This document shows, piece by piece, positions 20,689 to 21,045 of a stretch of DNA of 21,045 nucleotides (within the stretch, counting starts at the first letter, position 1; every line of letters begins with the position of its first letter). The stretch spans positions 34,457-55,501 of the forward strand of contig NW_014577447.1 in the NCBI RefSeq assembly GCF_000485595.1, written 5' to 3'. The notes under the pieces were generated by a model. The model searched no databases, had not been told where the DNA came from, and was given only the letters and a program-made list of their open reading frames with translations. Origin of the DNA: Priapulus caudatus. Taxonomy: Eukaryota; Priapulida; Priapulimorpha; Priapulimorphida; Priapulidae. A program made the position numbers and the translations under genes.

Positions 20689-20825
20689 ATGAATGCCTGA
20701 TTAATGCCAAACAACTGGGCTACCCGGGAAGCAGCAGCGGTGTCATTATTGTCCCGGGAAACGGGGAGGACACGTACGAGAATTCAGATAGCAAATGCTG
20801 GATCATCAACGCGCCAGAAGGCAAG
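20689..20825 (+). CDS. Secreted CUB-domain protein, exon 2 (start of CUB domain), gene continues beyond window
   Basis: Starts after TCTCCAG and reads, in the phase set by exon 1, DECLINAKQLG, then SSSGVIIVPGNGEDTYENS and KCWIINAPEGK. This matches the first third of a CUB domain: a first Cys, SG-x-I-x-x-P-G/N, Y-x-N, C-x-W-x-I and AP-x-G. CUB domains are extracellular binding modules found in proteases, receptors and matrix proteins. The donor at AAG|GTATCA (20826) is weak; if it is not used, the frame continues to a TAA at 20962 and would give a short secreted protein with an incomplete domain. I prefer splicing because the sequence after GK stops looking like CUB. Downstream exons are not in the window. 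Confidence 0.7.
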
Positions 20826-20975
20826 GTATCATCTCGTCGCCAAATTGACGCTCGTAGCTTATCTTTCGATTTAAAAAAAACGTTTTTTATGCATGTCATC
20901 ACTAGTCTTAGTGGAGATGAGGAGTCTTGTGAGGGCCGTTACCGCTCAGAGTCCACACTCTAAATGCTTGTCTAC

Positions 20976-21007
<32 letters not shown>

Positions 21008-21045
21008 CTTCTTCGTCTTCTTCTTCTTCTTCGTCTTCTTCTTCT
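20826..21045. repeat. Intron start and (TTC)n microsatellite to the window edge
   Basis: After about 150 bp of presumed intron, a TTC repeat with occasional GTC variants runs from about 20979 to the end of the window and is cut off there. Confidence 0.85.

Overview
This is a stretch of animal nuclear DNA, most likely from an invertebrate. Its genes are split by introns with GT..AG borders, non-coding DNA is abundant and full of microsatellites, and the three recognisable genes belong to metazoan families. I cannot name the species from the sequence.

Layout. At 1-100 there is a 41-bp minisatellite, followed by a repeat-like flank with a TATA-like box and a 43-bp hairpin. At 511-3970 lies a 3.5-kb mobile element with very long inverted repeats (982 and 976 bp). 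Each arm is built from a roughly 353-bp unit repeated in tandem. Its only gene is a decayed one for a FEN1/PIN-like nuclease with a cysteine-rich tail. At 5.55-8.5 kb, on the + strand, is a galactose-3-O-sulfotransferase (GAL3ST family) gene: a probable membrane-anchor exon at 5594-5700 and a large catalytic exon at 7448-8501. The intron between them carries a GATA microsatellite. From 8.5 to 12.8 kb there is no recognised gene, but there are microsatellites and a 0.7-kb foldback element with nested hairpins (11458-12156).

At 12805-16521, on the - strand, is a complete three-exon aquaporin gene of 271 codons, reconstructed from splice sites and family motifs. Its second exon is exactly 81 bp. 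Its aromatic/arginine filter appears to have Asn where classical water channels have His. The long intron holds telomere-like, GAG, AAT and GAC repeats. At 17.5-17.8 kb there is a small hAT-like non-autonomous element. At 19272 a + strand gene begins with a signal-peptide exon and continues in an exon coding for the first part of a CUB-like domain (20689-20825); the rest lies beyond the window.

The three host genes are unrelated in pathway: a Golgi sulfotransferase, a membrane channel and a secreted CUB protein. GAL3ST and aquaporin converge; aquaporin and the CUB gene are head to head, about 2.75 kb apart. The most unusual items are the long-inverted-repeat element with a PIN-nuclease gene, the nested foldback element, and the aquaporin filter substitution.
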